DNA from: Actinomycetota bacterium
Lineage (GTDB): Bacteria; Actinomycetota; Thermoleophilia; Solirubrobacterales; Thermoleophilaceae
Length of the DNA stretch: 6,862 bases
Direction: 5' to 3'
Assembly (NCBI GenBank): GCA_005883295.1
Contig: VAWV01000198.1
Span: 1-6,862, forward strand
The notes beneath the pieces were generated by a model. The model searched no databases. It had not been told where the DNA came from and saw nothing but the letters and a program-made list of their open reading frames with translations. The translations under genes were made by a program, and so were the position numbers. Shown here piece by piece: positions 1 through 5,475 of this stretch (within the stretch, counting starts at the first letter, position 1; every line of letters starts with the position of its first letter).

Positions 1-619
1 CGGTGACCTTTGCGGCAAAGTTGTTGTGCCACGGTCCGTCGAGGTTCACGGACAGCAGGTAGCCGAGCTCGCCGGGCACGAGCGCGTGCGGGTCCGGGCT
101 CTCGAAGTCGGTGAACCTCTGCGGCACATTCGTGGCGCCGTTGGGAGGCCAGGGATGCGTGGTAACCGGGTCGCTCGGGTTCCCGGTCCGCAGGTCGCCG
201 AGGCCGTTGACGCCGATCTGCATGCACGTGAACCCCTCGCTGGCTGCCCAGCCGGAATTGACCAGGCGCGGCTGGAGGACGCCGATGCGGTGGTACACCG
301 ACCCCTCCCACACTCGCGGGGTGCGCTCGGGATACGCAAGGACGCTGTTCGCCCCGGCGGCGGCGCCATCCGAGGTGTAGCCCTGATTGCTGGAGACCTC
401 GGTATGTGTCAGCTGGTTGTTGTTCACGGCCATGTAGTGGTCGTGGTGCGCACAGCCGGTGTTCTGCGCGGAGTCGAACGACGGGACCGGCGACTCGTGC
501 GCCTGGGCCCGCCACTGGTTGAGGATCGGCAGCGCCTGCTCCGGGGTCAGCCCGGCCTGGGCGGGCGCAGCGAAGACCAGGAGGCCGCCGACGGCGGCCA
601 GCGCGAGTCGGCGGGCCAT
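1..619 (-). CDS. Secreted CAP/SCP-like domain protein (3' end beyond left edge)
   Basis: The frame stays open to the window edge, giving 206 visible residues, so the C-terminus is missing. Residues 1-22 form a clear Sec signal peptide: MARR, a hydrophobic stretch, then a predicted cut after AQA. The mature part resembles the CAP/SCP (PR-1-like) superfamily. It has a His-rich helix with HHDHYM, then LTHTE, a GANSVLAY segment where CAP proteins usually have GENIA, and WEGSVYHR..VLQP. Two Cys, in GCAHH and FTCMQ, could form a disulfide. The usual Glu of GENxx is Ala here, so any metal or ligand site may be altered. Bacterial CAP proteins are extracellular, and most have no known activity. The ATG at 619 was chosen because it directly precedes the signal peptide; an ATG pair a few bases upstream is out of frame. 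The Shine-Dalgarno is weak. It is the last visible gene of a likely three-gene minus-strand operon, 63 nt after the VOC gene. Family assignment is moderately sure; function is unknown. Confidence 0.72.
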   Translation of the reverse strand, partial: MARRLALAAVGGLLVFAAPAQAGLTPEQALPILNQWRAQAHESPVPSFDSAQNTGCAHHDHYMAVNNNQLTHTEVSSNQGYTSDGAAAGANSVLAYPERTPRVWEGSVYHRIGVLQPRLVNSGWAASEGFTCMQIGVNGLGDLRTGNPSDPVTTHPWPPNGATNVPQRFTDFESPDPHALVPGELGYLLSVNLDGPWHNNFAAKVT

Positions 620-682
620 GCGTCCATCATCGCACGAGTGGAGGTCTCAGGGCCATAGCCGCCTCGGTGCTGCGCGATGCCG

Positions 683-1099
683 TTAGTCGTGGAGCGAGGG
701 CGCGTAGGAGATCCCAACGATCGATCCCTCGATCGAAAGGAGTCTTGCGACCGTCTGCCCCCACGGCTCCTCTCGCGCCAGGTGCAGGAGGGAGAACCCT
801 TTGGATCGCAGCTCCTCCGCTGCCGCCTGCACGGCCGCAGCGCTCTCGACCTCGAACTCGAGGCTGATTTGGGGAATCGGCCGGTCGGGTGGCCATTCCC
901 TCGTGCCGAAACAGGCCTCCGCAGCCTGGGAGAGAGGCCAGACACCGAAGTGCTTGCTGCCCGGAATCTTCCCGCTCGAGTAGTACCCGTCCTGCCCCTC
1001 GCCCTCGAGCGGGAGGCCGAGGGCGTCGACATAGAGCTGTCGGCTTGCTGGCGGATCAGGGGCGATGACGGCGACGCTGGCGATGAACTCGACCTTCAT
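683..1099 (-). CDS. VOC superfamily protein (glyoxalase/bleomycin-resistance fold)
   Basis: This is a 138-residue cytoplasmic protein of the usual length for a single-chain VOC protein with two beta-alpha-beta-beta-beta modules. Module 1 holds the ASRQLYVDALGLPL helix and loop (the common 'FY...LGL' signature), a GYYSSG strand and HFGVWP. Module 2 starts near PQISLEFEV, continues with the helix AAAVQAAAEELRSKG, then EEPWGQTVARLLSIEG and the last strand IVGISYAP. Many VOC enzymes bind a metal through His/Glu at the ends of strands. Here the first strand (VEFIASVAVIAP) has no His, and the last strand lacks the usual Glu of DPDGxxxEL. A metal-independent binding role therefore fits better than glyoxalase I activity; the substrate cannot be told. 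The start ATG lies 8 nt after the stop of the Vgb-like gene, so the two are probably cotranscribed. There is no strong Shine-Dalgarno. The stop is TAA. Confidence 0.85.
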   Translation of the reverse strand: MKVEFIASVAVIAPDPPASRQLYVDALGLPLEGEGQDGYYSSGKIPGSKHFGVWPLSQAAEACFGTREWPPDRPIPQISLEFEVESAAAVQAAAEELRSKGFSLLHLAREEPWGQTVARLLSIEGSIVGISYAPSLHD

Positions 1100-1107
1100 C
1101 TTTGCGA

Positions 1108-2058
1108 TCAGCCGGCGACGATCGTGAACCCGGTGCTGCGGCTCGAAGTCTTCGGGGTCGTGGGATCAACCGCCACGACCTTGAGCTGGTACTGCCCCGG
1201 ACTGAGGCTCTTCTTCTTTGAGATCCGGCCCTGGAAGCGCACTGTGTTCGTGCCCCTGTGCCCATCGAAGACGATCGTCCCGGCGAGCACGAGCCGCGTG
1301 CACTTCTGCGCGCCTCCGTTGCTTTGCGTCGGCGGCCGACACTTGCCGTTGACCTTGCGACCCGGTTTCTCTGCGAAGAACTGAAGTCGTATGCGCACGG
1401 CGCGGTTGAGCGAGAACCGGATCGTCGTCCCCACCGGCGGGCGCCAGACCTTCGGGCTCATCGTGAGGTGACCAACTCTCGGAAGGGCGAGAGTCTTGAA
1501 GGTCCTGTCGCGCCCGGGCGTCGTGCCGGTGGGGTTCGTGGCGAGAAGCCGGTAGTGGTAGGTGCTGTTCGGCTTGAGCCCGGTCAGCTTTGCCGAGGCG
1601 GGAACGCTCGTGAAGCCCGAACCGGCGCCGGTGGATTTGCTGGCTGAGCCGTAGGCGCTGGTCCGGCCGTACTGGAACTCGTATGACGTGGGCTGGGCGT
1701 GGCCGTTGAGTGCGCCCCTCACTCTCGTCTCCGTGAACCACATGTTGCCGTCCGGCCCCTGCGTGATCTCGTTTGGGCTGCCGTTGGCAGTGAAGCCCGG
1801 CGTGACCCCGCCCGTCGCGACCTCGGTCACCGCTCCGGCGGGGGTGATCCGCCCGACTCGTCCGGGGTCGCCCTGCTCGACGAACCAGAGGTCGCCATCC
1901 GGTCCCGCGGCTATCCCATACAGGTCGGCGTTCGCGGTGAAGCCCGGCGTGACCCCGCCGGTCGCGACCTCGGTGACCGCTCCGGAGGGGGTGATCCGCA
2001 TGATCCGGCCCGGGTCGCTTGACTCGGTGAACCAGAGATTCCCGTCCGGCCCGGTCAC
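1108..2058 (-). CDS. 3' part of frameshifted secreted Vgb-like repeat protein, with FN3-like and C-terminal beta domains
   Basis: This is the distal piece of a gene that begins at 2732. The frame is open from 2280; GTG at 2058 is only the first possible start codon, and it falls inside a repeat (VTGPDGNLWFTE), so it is probably not a native start. Residues about 1-115 are virginiamycin B lyase-type propeller repeats with the blade signature GPDGNLWFTE..DPGR..RITP.G. Residues about 116-190 form an FN3-like module (PTSYEFQYG, LTGLKPNSTYHYRLLATN, TFKTL). Residues about 191-316 form a beta-rich C-terminal domain (GTTIRFSLNRA, GRKVNGKC, CTRL, LSPGQYQLKVVAVD) that I associate with secreted proteins of Thermoleophilia-like actinobacteria. 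No His occurs in the propeller repeats, whereas true virginiamycin B lyase uses catalytic His residues, so antibiotic lyase activity is unlikely. An extracellular binding or structural role is more plausible. The TGA stop is followed 8 nt later by the VOC start. Confidence 0.75.
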   Translation of the reverse strand: MTGPDGNLWFTESSDPGRIMRITPSGAVTEVATGGVTPGFTANADLYGIAAGPDGDLWFVEQGDPGRVGRITPAGAVTEVATGGVTPGFTANGSPNEITQGPDGNMWFTETRVRGALNGHAQPTSYEFQYGRTSAYGSASKSTGAGSGFTSVPASAKLTGLKPNSTYHYRLLATNPTGTTPGRDRTFKTLALPRVGHLTMSPKVWRPPVGTTIRFSLNRAVRIRLQFFAEKPGRKVNGKCRPPTQSNGGAQKCTRLVLAGTIVFDGHRGTNTVRFQGRISKKKSLSPGQYQLKVVAVDPTTPKTSSRSTGFTIVAG

Positions 2059-2561
2059 GATGACCTCGGGCGTGCCATTCGCGCTGAAGCCAGACGTGGT
2101 GCCGCCCTTGTACTCGCTTACGACGCCCCCGGGCGAGATCCGCTCGATGAATCCCGGATCGCTGCGACCCGTGAACCACAGGTTTCCATCGGGACCGGCC
2201 GTGATCTCCTCGGGCGTCGTATTGGCGGTGAAGCCAGCGGCAGGTTCCCGCCGGGACCCGCTGTGATCGCGGAGGGACGGCTATTCGTGTCGAAGTTCGA
2301 CGTTACCCCACCTGTTGCCATCCTCGTTACCGCCCCGCCGGGAGTGATCCGGGCGATCCGGCCTGGATCGCCGAACTCGGTGAACCACAAGTTTCCGTCG
2401 GAGCCGGCCGTAATACCGGCCGGTTTCGAGTTGGCGTCGAAGTTCGACGTGGCACCTCCCGTTGCGACCACGGTCACGACTCCGGCCGGGGTGATCCGCA
2501 TGATCCGGCCCGGGTCCTCCTCGTTCGTGAACCACAGGTTCCCGTCGGGCCCGCGCACGAT
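1726..2561 (-). repeat. Coding tandem repeat array of ~147 bp units (Vgb-like propeller blades), one unit truncated
   Basis: Units are counted from the codon for Ile of I-x-x-G-P-D-G-N. They start at 2561, 2414, 2267, 2205, 2061, 1914 and 1767 on the minus strand. Spacings are 147, 147, 62, 144, 147 and 147 bp, so the third unit lacks about 85 bp. The last unit stops after WFTET at about 1726, where FN3-like sequence begins. Each full unit encodes 48-49 residues with GPDGNLWFTE, DPGRI.RITP.G.VT and GGVT..F..N. Two units are nearly identical at DNA level: 1790-1852 and 1937-1999 differ at three of 63 bases by my count. This indicates recent duplication or gene conversion and a substrate for slippage. 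Confidence 0.85.
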
Positions 2562-2732
2562 CTTCTCCGGGTCCGCGCCGCTGAAGCCAGGGGTGACCCC
2601 GTTCGTGTACTCGGTCACGGTCGGGGTGATCGCCGCCGCTGAGGGCGCGCATCCCAGGGACGCCGCGGTCGCCGCGGCAACCGCGCCTAGCGGGAACGCG
2701 AGGCCGAGGCCTTGGAAGCGCTGCTTATTCAC
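2118..2732 (-). CDS. 5' part of frameshifted secreted Vgb-like repeat protein (signal peptide plus first repeats)
   Basis: The GTG start at 2732 gives KQRFQG followed by a long hydrophobic stretch and APSAAA, a good Sec signal peptide cut near residue 34. The frame extends upstream to an ATG at 2933, but that extension has no protein-like character and covers the candidate promoter, so it was not used. After a half-repeat (VTEYTNGVTPGF), repeat 1 (IVRGPDGNLWFTN) and repeat 2 (ITAGSDGNLWFTE) are complete at 49 residues each. Repeat 3 starts as ITAGPGGNL and then loses the pattern. The last ~41 residues (PLASPPIRR onward) are an out-of-frame read of repeat 4 and end at TAA 2118-2120. The correct continuation is in the frame of the 1108-2058 fragment. 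Taken together, 1108-2732 is one gene of 1625 nt, which is not a multiple of three. It is either a pseudogene, a truncated secreted protein, or an assembly error. Confidence 0.72.
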   Translation of the reverse strand: MNKQRFQGLGLAFPLGAVAAATAASLGCAPSAAAITPTVTEYTNGVTPGFSGADPEKIVRGPDGNLWFTNEEDPGRIMRITPAGVVTVVATGGATSNFDANSKPAGITAGSDGNLWFTEFGDPGRIARITPGGAVTRMATGGVTSNFDTNSRPSAITAGPGGNLPLASPPIRRPRRSRPVPMETCGSRVAAIRDSSSGSRPGAS

Positions 2733-2778
2733 AACTGGTAGGGACCGCCTGCGATCGCTAATTGGGCCGCTCGGGGGC

Positions 2779-2807
2779 ACCGTACAGCCGAGCGTCTGCA
2801 CGCGCAA
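2779..2807 (-). promoter_or_regulatory. Candidate promoter of the Vgb-like/VOC/CAP operon
   Basis: Reading the minus strand, a -35-like TTGCGC (2807-2802) is separated by 17 nt from a -10-like TACGGT (2784-2779). The -10 matches the TAnnnT pattern of actinobacterial housekeeping sigma promoters. Transcription would start near 2772 and leave a leader of about 40 nt before the GTG at 2732. Its position inside the upstream extension of the reading frame supports the downstream GTG start. This is from inspection only. Confidence 0.42.
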
Positions 2808-2959
2808 GTGACACAGACCGGACGCGAGGAGCGGCGGCGCTGGCGTACCACCGGTATCGCCTAGATATCGGGCCCGGCCCGTCTTAGTCGGGAGGATGAG
2901 ACGGCTTTTGAACCAAACGGCCGTTCGCCGCATCCGCGAGCTTCATCGTCGCCTGCCGC

Positions 2960-2982
2960 CTGCGACCTGATCGCGGTCGCAG
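2960..2982. promoter_or_regulatory. 8-bp inverted repeat upstream of the 3085 gene (possible operator)
   Basis: CTGCGACC (2960-2967) and GGTCGCAG (2975-2982) are perfect reverse complements around a 7-nt spacer. No T-run follows on either strand, so a terminator is unlikely. It sits about 100 bp upstream of the plus-strand start, where a repressor or activator site would fit. Chance occurrence in GC-rich DNA is possible. Confidence 0.35.
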
Positions 2983-3072
2983 TTGATTGATCATGTGCAC
3001 CTCGAGGCGCAGCGCGCTATGTTCGCGTCACCCCGCCAGAGGGACTAGCGGGTGGATCCTATTTACGAAACG

Positions 3073-3077
3073 AGGAG
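3073..3077 (+). promoter_or_regulatory. Ribosome binding site fixing the start at 3085
   Basis: AGGAG (inside GAGGAG) lies 7 nt before the ATG at 3085. It decides against an in-frame GTG at 3052, which would place this strong Shine-Dalgarno inside the coding region. Confidence 0.75.
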
Positions 3078-3084
3078 CGGCGAG

Positions 3085-3375
3085 ATGGCTTACGGCATCG
3101 TGCATCAGTTCGCTGGCGGCACCGAGGAGCAGTACCAGGCGACGATCGCGGCTGTGCATCCGAGCGACGGCAGTCTGCCCGAGGGCCAGTTCTTTCACGC
3201 GGCCGGCCCGTCGGCCAACGGTTGGACGATCATGGCGATGCATGATTCGAAGCAAAGCTGGGAACAGTTCCGCGACCGCACTCTGATGCCCCGGATGCAA
3301 GCAGGCATCGACGGTGGCTTTGCGGCGCCGCCCGAGGAGACCGCCTTTGAGGTCCACAACCAGGTCTCAGCCTGA
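3085..3375 (+). CDS. Small conserved protein, probable ferredoxin-like (dimeric alpha-beta barrel) fold
   Basis: This is a 96-residue soluble protein with no signal peptide or membrane segment. I recognise it as a conserved actinobacterial hypothetical type: MAYGIVHQF.GGT..QY.A at the start, then HPSDGSLPEGQ.FHAAG (about residues 25-45), GWTIMAMHDSKQSWEQFR (about 48-65) and an LMPRM.AGI..GF tail. The pattern of strand, helix, paired strands, W-x-x-F helix and closing strand suggests a ferredoxin-like fold such as the antibiotic-biosynthesis-monooxygenase/EthD-like dimeric alpha-beta barrels. That is inferred from pattern only, and no catalytic residues can be named. The ATG at 3085 is backed by a strong Shine-Dalgarno. 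It stands alone: diverging from the secreted-protein operon and converging on the tRNA genes. Function is unknown. Confidence 0.78.
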   Translation: MAYGIVHQFAGGTEEQYQATIAAVHPSDGSLPEGQFFHAAGPSANGWTIMAMHDSKQSWEQFRDRTLMPRMQAGIDGGFAAPPEETAFEVHNQVSA

Positions 3376-3389
3376 GGATCTGCAGCACG

Positions 3390-3405
3390 GGGCAGGCACG
3401 TGCCC
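3390..3405. terminator. GC-rich hairpin after the 3085-3375 gene (weak terminator candidate)
   Basis: GGGCA (3390-3394) and TGCCC (3401-3405) flank a short loop; the core GGCACGTGCC (3395-3404) is itself a perfect 10-bp palindrome. A TTTT run follows at 3417-3420, too far away for a classical terminator. It lies 15 nt past the stop of the plus-strand gene. Confidence 0.3.
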
Positions 3406-3423
3406 GGGTTCGTGGCTTTTCCG

Positions 3424-3443
3424 GACGACCGCTATAGGCCGTC
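3424..3443 (-). terminator. Hairpin just downstream of tRNA-Pro (possible terminator or processing signal)
   Basis: On the minus strand, GACGGCC and GGTCGTC form a 7-bp stem with one G-U pair and a TATAGC loop, beginning 4 nt after the 3' end of tRNA-Pro. No T-run follows, so it is a weak intrinsic terminator at best; it may instead guide 3' trimming. Confidence 0.33.
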
Positions 3444-3446
3444 AAA

Positions 3447-3520
3447 TCGGGGCGACTGGATTTGAACCAGCGACCTTTCGGCCCCCAGCCGAATGCGCTA
3501 CCAGACTGCGCCACGCCCCG
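3447..3520 (-). tRNA. tRNA-Pro (anticodon GGG)
   Basis: The 74-nt gene folds as a normal cloverleaf. The acceptor stem is CGGGGCG/CGCCCCG, followed by discriminator A at 3447. The D-arm has the conserved GGTAGCGC, the anticodon stem is TTCGG/CCGAA, and the loop CTGGGGG has GGG at 3486-3484. The T-arm contains GGTTCAAATCC. CCA is not encoded, so it is added after transcription. It decodes CCC/CCU. It lies 29 nt downstream of tRNA-Gly on the same strand and is probably cotranscribed with it. Confidence 0.95.
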
Positions 3521-3549
3521 TGGCCTTCAGAACCCTAGCGCGGGTTCAG

Positions 3550-3621
3550 AGCGGGCGACGGGGATCGAACCCGCATCCTCGAGCTTGGAAGGCTCACGTG
3601 CAACCGTTACACCACGCCCGC
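3550..3621 (-). tRNA. tRNA-Gly (anticodon TCC)
   Basis: The 72-nt gene has acceptor stem GCGGGCG/CGCCCGC with discriminator T at 3550. The D-arm is GTG...CAC. The anticodon loop is CTTCCAA with TCC as anticodon. The T-arm is GCGGG-TTCGATC-CCCGT. CCA is not encoded. It decodes GGA (and GGG by wobble). It is the first gene of a Gly-Pro tRNA pair. Confidence 0.95.
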
Positions 3622-3631
3622 GTACGGCAGC

Positions 3632-3661
3632 AGTTTAGTTCCGCCGCACCGGCGTCATCAA
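3632..3661 (-). promoter_or_regulatory. Candidate promoter of the tRNA-Gly/tRNA-Pro unit
   Basis: On the minus strand, TTGATG (3661-3656), an 18-nt spacer and TAAACT (3637-3632) form a recognisable sigma-70-type pair. Start would be near 3625, only a few nt before the mature 5' end at 3621. That is a usual arrangement for tRNA genes. Confidence 0.5.
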
Positions 3662-3691
3662 TGGCCGTTGGGGGCGTGAGAAGATCCGCTC

Positions 3692-4648
3692 GTGCCTCCG
3701 CCCTACGAGGCCACCGAGTCTCTCTACCAGGGCTACCCCGCGCGGACCCTCATCGCCCACGAGGCAGAGCTCGAGGTGACGTTCGTGCCCAGCGTGGGGA
3801 TGGTCGGGGCGTCGCTCACCCACGCCGGCGATGAGCTGGTGGGGCAGCGCGCCGGGCTCGCGCGATACGAGGCAACGCGCTCCACCATGGGCATCCCGAT
3901 CCTGCACCCGTGGGCCAACCGGCTCAGCGGCTTCAGCTACTCCGCTGCGGGACGGACCGTCGAGCTGGACCCCGAGTCCCCGCTCATCAAGCACGACCCC
4001 AACGACCTCCCCATCCACGGCTTCCTCGGCGCCTCGCCCTACTGGGAGCTGCTCGGCGCCGACGCCGACGAGAGCTCCGCCCGACTGTCGGTGCGGCTCG
4101 ACTTCGGCGCCCACCCCGAATACCTGGAGGGCTTCCCCTATCCGCACGAGCTGCGGATCGACGCCAGTCTTCGCGACGCCACCCTGACCATCCGGACGGC
4201 CATGGCCGCGACCGGCGACGACCCGGTGCCGATCTCGTTCGGCTTCCACCCCTACTTCGCGCTCCCGGACGTCGACCGCGCCGAATGGCACGTGGAGCTC
4301 CCGGTCCGCAGCCGGCTTGTAAGCGACGCCAGGCAGATACCGACCGGCGAGACCGAGCCCGTCGAGATCGAGCCGGGTCCGCTCGGCGACCGCACCTTCG
4401 ACGACGGCTACACGGACATCGCCGATCCGCCCCGCTTCGTGCTCGCCGGCGGCGGGCGCCGGATCGCGGTGGATTTCGTCGGCGGCTATCCGTACGCCCA
4501 GGTCTACGCGCCCGAGGACGACGACGTGGTCGCCTACGAGCCGATGACGGCGCCCACCAATGCGCTCGTGAGCGGGGACGGCCTCCAGCTCGTGCCGCCC
4601 GGCGAGAGCCGCTCTGCCACGTTCGCGATCACGGTCGAGCGGACCTAG
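3692..4648 (+). CDS. Aldose 1-epimerase (mutarotase, GalM-like) family protein
   Basis: This is a 318-residue cytoplasmic protein, close to the usual length for the family. Such enzymes interconvert alpha and beta anomers of aldoses. Visible family motifs: GIPILHPWANRL (about 67-78), IHGFLG with His109, FGFHPYFAL with His186 (position of the acid His), FDDGYTD (about 236-242) and YEPMTAPTNAL with Glu283 (position of the catalytic base). The HPW and HPYF variants suggest the broader 'aldose 1-epimerase-like' branch, so the sugar, possibly a hexose or hexose-6-phosphate, is not certain. GTG at 3692 was chosen because an in-frame TGA at 3677-3679 limits extension, and GAGAAG lies 8 nt upstream as Shine-Dalgarno. 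The gene stands alone on the plus strand between the tRNA genes and folD. Its TAG overlaps the folD stop, so the two genes converge with a 4-bp overlap. Confidence 0.9.
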   Translation: MPPPYEATESLYQGYPARTLIAHEAELEVTFVPSVGMVGASLTHAGDELVGQRAGLARYEATRSTMGIPILHPWANRLSGFSYSAAGRTVELDPESPLIKHDPNDLPIHGFLGASPYWELLGADADESSARLSVRLDFGAHPEYLEGFPYPHELRIDASLRDATLTIRTAMAATGDDPVPISFGFHPYFALPDVDRAEWHVELPVRSRLVSDARQIPTGETEPVEIEPGPLGDRTFDDGYTDIADPPRFVLAGGGRRIAVDFVGGYPYAQVYAPEDDDVVAYEPMTAPTNALVSGDGLQLVPPGESRSATFAITVERT

Positions 4649-5475
4649 GCGCCGAGCTCGCTCGCGCGGAGCACGTTGCGCACGAGCATCAGGTTCGTGA
4701 GCGGCCCCACCCCTCCCGGGACGGGTGACACGGCCGACGCCACCTCCGCCACCTCGTCGTACGCGACGTCGCCCACGAGCTTGCCGTCCACCACGTTCGT
4801 CCCGACGTCGATCACTACCGCGCCCGGCGCGACCATGTCGCCCCGCACCAATCCCGGCCGCCCCACCGCCGCCACCACGAGCTCGCCCTCCCGGACCACC
4901 GCTCCGAGGTCCGCCGTCCGCGAGTGGCACACGGTCACAGTGGCGTGCTCGCGCAGGAGGAGCAACGCGAGCGGCTTGCCCGCGATGTTGCTGCGCCCGA
5001 TCACCACAGCCCGGCGACCCTCGATCGCGATGTCGTAGCGGCGCAGGAGCTCCATCACGGCCAGCGGGGTGGCCGGCGCGAGCGCCGGGAGCCCCAGGTA
5101 GAGACGGCCAGCGTTCTCGGGGTTCACGCCGTCCACGTCCTTGGCCGGCTCCACCGCCGCGATCACGGCCGTCTCGTCGAGCCCGGCCGGAAGCGGGAGC
5201 TGAACCAGAATCCCGGTGACCGCCGCATCTGCGTTCAGCTCCGACACGAGGGCGATCGCGTCCTCCGAGGAGGCTCCGTCCGGGACCTCCACCACCCGCG
5301 ACCCGACCCCCAGCTCCTCGCACAGGGCCCCCAGCCTGCGCGCGTACATCTCCGCCGCCTCGTCCCCTCCCCCACGGACGATCGCGAGCTCAAGCGATCG
5401 GCCCGCCACCTCGGCGCGGAGCTCGTCCTTGAGCGCGGCGGCGACCTCGCGGCCGTCGAGTACGCGGGCGCTCAC
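4645..5475 (-). CDS. folD: FolD-family methylenetetrahydrofolate dehydrogenase lacking the cyclohydrolase Lys
   Basis: At 276 residues this is slightly shorter than E. coli FolD (288). FolD is normally bifunctional: it oxidises 5,10-methylene-THF to methenyl-THF with NADP and hydrolyses that to 10-formyl-THF. Preserved motifs: ILVQLPLPAG (Gln92), KDVDG (Asp115), the Rossmann signature GRSNIAGKP (161-168), VIDVGTN, and PVPGGVGPLT (251-260). Arg161 in GRS is compatible with NADP use. The YxxxK motif, however, reads Tyr44-Ala-Arg-Arg-Leu48: Leu (codon 5334-5332) replaces the Lys needed for cyclohydrolase. The preceding VGDxPAS loop is also changed (RGGGDEAA), and the first helix is several residues short. 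The GTG at 5475 is chosen because the family start (ARVLDGREVA) follows it at once; it overlaps the upstream TGA as GTGA, with purine-rich GAGAAGAGAG ahead. It is probably a dehydrogenase-only enzyme partnered with the upstream cyclohydrolase. Confidence 0.93.
   Translation of the reverse strand: MSARVLDGREVAAALKDELRAEVAGRSLELAIVRGGGDEAAEMYARRLGALCEELGVGSRVVEVPDGASSEDAIALVSELNADAAVTGILVQLPLPAGLDETAVIAAVEPAKDVDGVNPENAGRLYLGLPALAPATPLAVMELLRRYDIAIEGRRAVVIGRSNIAGKPLALLLLREHATVTVCHSRTADLGAVVREGELVVAAVGRPGLVRGDMVAPGAVVIDVGTNVVDGKLVGDVAYDEVAEVASAVSPVPGGVGPLTNLMLVRNVLRASELGA

Larger units (their letters stand above)
2733..3084. other. Divergent intergenic region (352 bp)
   Basis: This gap separates the minus-strand secreted-protein operon from the plus-strand gene at 3085. 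It holds the candidate promoter at 2779-2807, the inverted repeat at 2960-2982, an isolated 8-bp palindrome GCGATCGC at 2751-2758, and the Shine-Dalgarno at 3073-3077. I see no convincing -35/-10 pair for the plus-strand gene. Frames crossing the region show no protein-like composition. Confidence 0.6.

Noticed and set aside
26..658. 210-codon plus-strand open frame antisense to the CAP-like gene
   Set aside because: The opposite strand has a signal peptide and CAP motifs; this frame shows no recognisable protein pattern.
677..1384. 235-codon plus-strand open frame over the VOC and FN3 region
   Set aside because: It is a shadow of two well-supported minus-strand genes and has no domain pattern of its own.
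2118..2267. Programmed ribosomal frameshift joining the two Vgb-like fragments
   Set aside because: There is no slippery heptamer or downstream pseudoknot I can see, and about 28 residues of the blade are missing at the junction. A deletion explains it better.
1726..2561. CRISPR-like or non-coding repeat array
   Set aside because: The period is ~147 bp with codon-level conservation and no short repeat/spacer structure; the repeats are protein-coding blades.
683..2732. Antibiotic-resistance island: Vgb-like streptogramin lyase plus VOC bleomycin-resistance-like protein
   Set aside because: The Vgb-like protein is secreted, carries FN3 and C-terminal structural domains, lacks His in its propeller repeats and is frameshifted. 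The VOC protein has no diagnostic resistance motif.
2700..2732. Lipoprotein signal (Cys in SLGC of the Vgb-like leader)
   Set aside because: The residues before Cys do not match the lipobox order (Leu at -2 rather than -3), and a normal Sec cut after AAA fits.
2733..2933. N-terminal extension of the Vgb-like protein to the ATG at 2933
   Set aside because: It would put 67 non-conserved residues before a good signal peptide and would bury the candidate promoter at 2779-2807.
3447..3621. tRNA pair as a phage or element attachment site
   Set aside because: No integrase, no direct repeat of a tRNA 3' end and no foreign-looking genes are in the window.
3635..5323. 562-codon minus-strand open frame
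   Set aside because: It lies antisense to the aldose epimerase gene and out of frame in folD. Its Arg/Gly/Ala-rich composition is a GC-rich shadow, and both real genes have clear family motifs.
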